DNA of 16,094 nucleotides from DTU063 sp001512695. Lineage in GTDB: Bacteria > Bacillota > Thermosediminibacteria > Thermosediminibacterales > Tepidanaerobacteraceae. Location of the stretch: positions 1-16,094 of the forward strand of contig JBASOM010000015.1 in assembly GCA_049658265.1 (NCBI GenBank), given 5' to 3'. The notes beneath the pieces were generated by a model. It saw nothing but the letters and a program-made list of their open reading frames with translations, was not told where the DNA came from and searched no databases. Positions 14,843 to 16,094 of this stretch are shown in pieces. The translations under genes and the position numbers were made by a program. The stretch's first letter is position 1. Every line of letters begins with the position of its first letter.

Positions 14843-14872
14843 ATAATAACATACTTGTATGCAATTTGTCAA
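14843..14872 (-). promoter_or_regulatory. Promoter of the TAXI transporter operon with an overlapping inverted repeat
   Basis: On the minus strand a perfect TTGACA (14872-14867) and TATTAT (14848-14843) have an 18-base spacer, about 60 bases before the receptor start. A 7-bp inverted repeat (ATACTTG at 14851-14857 and CAAGTAT at 14870-14876, 12 bases apart) covers the -35 and spacer and looks like a repressor operator. The operator role is inferred. Confidence 0.65.
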
Positions 14873-14879
14873 GTATACA

Positions 14880-15040
14880 TTAGTGCAAACATTGTCATTT
14901 ACAGTTCACATACTAATTAATATTTTAATACTTTACTATTAATTTGTCAAAATTGAGTTATAAGGAATATTCTGTATTTGTCCCCTTTATTTTACTCATT
15001 TTGCCTAAAAATCATGCATAATTAACTGTATTACAACAGA
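14880..15040. other. AT-rich intergenic stretch between divergent operons
   Basis: About 350 bases (14787-15140) separate the divergent starts. Apart from the two promoter candidates at its ends I see no gene, hairpin, RNA element or repeat in this central part. Confidence 0.6.
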
Positions 15041-15044
15041 AAGC

Positions 15045-15073
15045 TTGACTTTAGATTCCAGTTTATTTATATT
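15045..15073 (+). promoter_or_regulatory. Candidate promoter of the Cys-rich protein and rubrerythrin genes
   Basis: TTGACT (15045-15050) and TATATT (15068-15073) are separated by 17 bases, each one mismatch from the sigma-A consensus, about 68 bases before the start codon at 15141. No other good pair was found in the upstream region. Confidence 0.55.
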
Positions 15074-15140
15074 TATATTAAGAATATTTATCATTATGAT
15101 GTGCGATTATTATTTTAGCCTTTTGGGAAGGAGAAAGGGT

Positions 15141-15587
15141 ATGAATGTAGATATTGAAGCCTTGATAAATGCAGTTTCAAAGTGCTGCTTGGGAGAAGCC
15201 CAGTGCGGTACATGCGACATGGACAATTGCTTGATCGGATATTGTAAAAAGATGCTCACCACTTCTCTTAAAGATAATACGGAATTTATAGATGGCGGTG
15301 TTGAAAACCTACCTTATTACGATACAAGATTTTATGATGAAGTGGACGTTGCAGATACTATAGGTTTTTTATTAAATCAGTGCAGAAACTGCAACCTTTA
15401 CCACGACGAAGCCTGCATTATTAATATTATAAGAAGCGCCCTGGAAATTATACTCCTTGGCCAGGCCCAGGAATACAAGGGCAGCGTCTTAATCTACCTG
15501 AATAATATCAGGGATGCGGATGAAGCTGTTGCCGATAAAATCTTGGAAGCCTTTAATCGTTGGAAAGAAGCAGCCAGCAATAATTAA
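15141..15587 (+). CDS. Uncharacterised cysteine-rich protein (148 residues)
   Basis: Not recognised. The ATG at 15141 is chosen because AAGGAG stands 7 bases before it; the frame could extend upstream to a TTG at 15045, but that TTG is part of the -35 element. The protein is soluble, with nine cysteines in two groups: C15, C16, C22, C25, C30 and C35 (spacing CC-x5-C-x2-C-x4-C-x4-C) and C81, C84, C92 (C-x2-C-x7-C, with H88 between). This suggests a metal or iron-sulfur site, or a disulfide-rich redox protein. The C-terminal half (about 93-145) is predicted helical and without cysteine. The gene is followed 43 bases on by a rubrerythrin-like gene on the same strand, so it may act in redox or oxygen defence. 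That is inference from context only. Confidence 0.75.
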   Translation: MNVDIEALINAVSKCCLGEAQCGTCDMDNCLIGYCKKMLTTSLKDNTEFIDGGVENLPYYDTRFYDEVDVADTIGFLLNQCRNCNLYHDEACIINIIRSALEIILLGQAQEYKGSVLIYLNNIRDADEAVADKILEAFNRWKEAASNN

Positions 15588-15630
15588 TTGCCGATAAAAA
15601 CATGAGAACATTAAAAGAGGGAGGTATAAT

Positions 15631-16065
15631 ATGGAAAGAATAAAGCTTGTGGTAGAAAACCAGATTGGAGAAACCAAGGGCACGCCACTTGAGGGAGCTG
15701 TAAGGCAGAATTTTACTGGTGAAACAAAAGAAGCGGGTATTTACCTGGCCATGGCCAGACTTGCCCAGCGCCAGGGCTATCCGGAAATTGCGGAAGTCCT
15801 AAAATCCATCGCCTGGGACGAAGCCGAGCACGCCGCCAGATTTGCGGAGCTAAACGGCATGATCCAGGAAGACCTATTTGAAAACATAAAGATGATGCTG
15901 GAGGGCGAAATCGCTTCAAACAAGGATAAAAAACAGGCCGCCGACAAAGCCGCCGACGTAGGCCTCGAAACCGCCAGGGATTACTTCAACGAAACCGCCA
16001 AAGACGAAGCAAGACACGCCAGAATGCTGGAAGGAATCTTGGCCCGCTACAAGAACTGCTGCTAA
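15631..16065 (+). CDS. Rubrerythrin-like diiron protein without rubredoxin domain
   Basis: Ferritin-like four-helix protein related to rubrerythrin, which reduces hydrogen peroxide in anaerobes. Diiron ligand motifs are visible: E31 in NFTGETKEAG, ExxH with E64 and H67 in WDEAEHAARF, a third-helix EGE motif (E91, E93), and ExxH E126/H129 in KDEARHARML. The usual C-terminal rubredoxin domain with its CPxCG knuckles is missing. The protein stops at 144 residues with Lys-Asn-Cys-Cys, so electrons must come from another carrier. The ATG has GGGAGG 6-7 bases upstream. It follows the Cys-rich gene on the same strand and probably shares its transcript. Exact ligand assignment is by analogy with Desulfovibrio rubrerythrin. 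Confidence 0.9.
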   Translation: MERIKLVVENQIGETKGTPLEGAVRQNFTGETKEAGIYLAMARLAQRQGYPEIAEVLKSIAWDEAEHAARFAELNGMIQEDLFENIKMMLEGEIASNKDKKQAADKAADVGLETARDYFNETAKDEARHARMLEGILARYKNCC

Positions 16066-16094
16066 ACGCGGACCTGGCAGGGGGACGTTTCGTT

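Noticed and set aside
15045..15140. An N-terminal extension of 32 residues of the Cys-rich protein, rich in hydrophobic residues and starting at TTG.
   Set aside because: The TTG overlaps a probable -35 element and has no ribosome site, while AAGGAG precedes the ATG at 15141 at good spacing.
1..16094. CRISPR array, tRNA, rRNA, complete insertion sequence or phage genes.
   Set aside because: No regularly spaced repeats, no clover-leaf or rRNA motifs, and no transposase or integrase motifs were seen on either strand.

Overview
The window looks like a chromosomal segment of a low-GC Gram-positive anaerobe of the class Clostridia, possibly a Thermoanaerobacterales-type organism. The evidence is strong AGGAGG-type ribosome binding sites, frequent GTG and TTG starts, a YesM/YesN-type two-component pair, a coenzyme-B12 diol dehydratase with microcompartment shell genes, and a rubrerythrin-type oxygen-defence protein. 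Genus assignment is inference; no rRNA or other marker is present.

Left part (1-6560, all minus strand). A propanediol-utilization (pdu) operon reads pduA-pduB-pduC-pduD and runs off the left edge, where a ribosome binding site for the next gene (expected pduE) is visible. It encodes two microcompartment shell proteins and the large and medium subunits of adenosylcobalamin-dependent 1,2-propanediol (diol) dehydratase. Just upstream is a two-gene operon: a sensor histidine kinase with an N-terminal PocR domain and a response regulator with an AraC-type DNA-binding domain. Its terminator separates it from the pdu promoter, which carries direct repeats and a palindrome that could be operator sites.

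Middle part (6560-8970). Methylglyoxal synthase (minus) is divergent from a PiT-type phosphate transporter and a DUF47/PhoU-like partner (plus). Methylglyoxal synthase releases phosphate from DHAP and its product can be reduced to 1,2-propanediol, the substrate of the pdu enzyme, so the neighbourhood makes metabolic sense.

An AT-rich insert (8965-11205) carries ulaE- and araD-type pentulose-5-phosphate epimerases, a truncated FG-GAP/VCBS-like protein and, head to head with it, only the C-terminal end of a DeoR-family regulator. Both truncated genes end at the same place (about 10,972-10,995), which looks like a deletion or rearrangement junction. The ulaE gene also has no ordinary start codon for its conserved N-terminus.

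Right part (11225-16094). A TAXI-type TRAP transporter operon on the minus strand encodes a lipoprotein receptor, a DUF1850 protein and a fused permease. An 11-bp hairpin sits between the Shine-Dalgarno sequence and the start codon of the DUF1850 gene. On the plus strand follow an unrecognised nine-cysteine protein and a rubrerythrin-like diiron protein lacking the rubredoxin domain. No tRNA, rRNA, CRISPR array, complete insertion sequence or recognisable riboswitch was seen.
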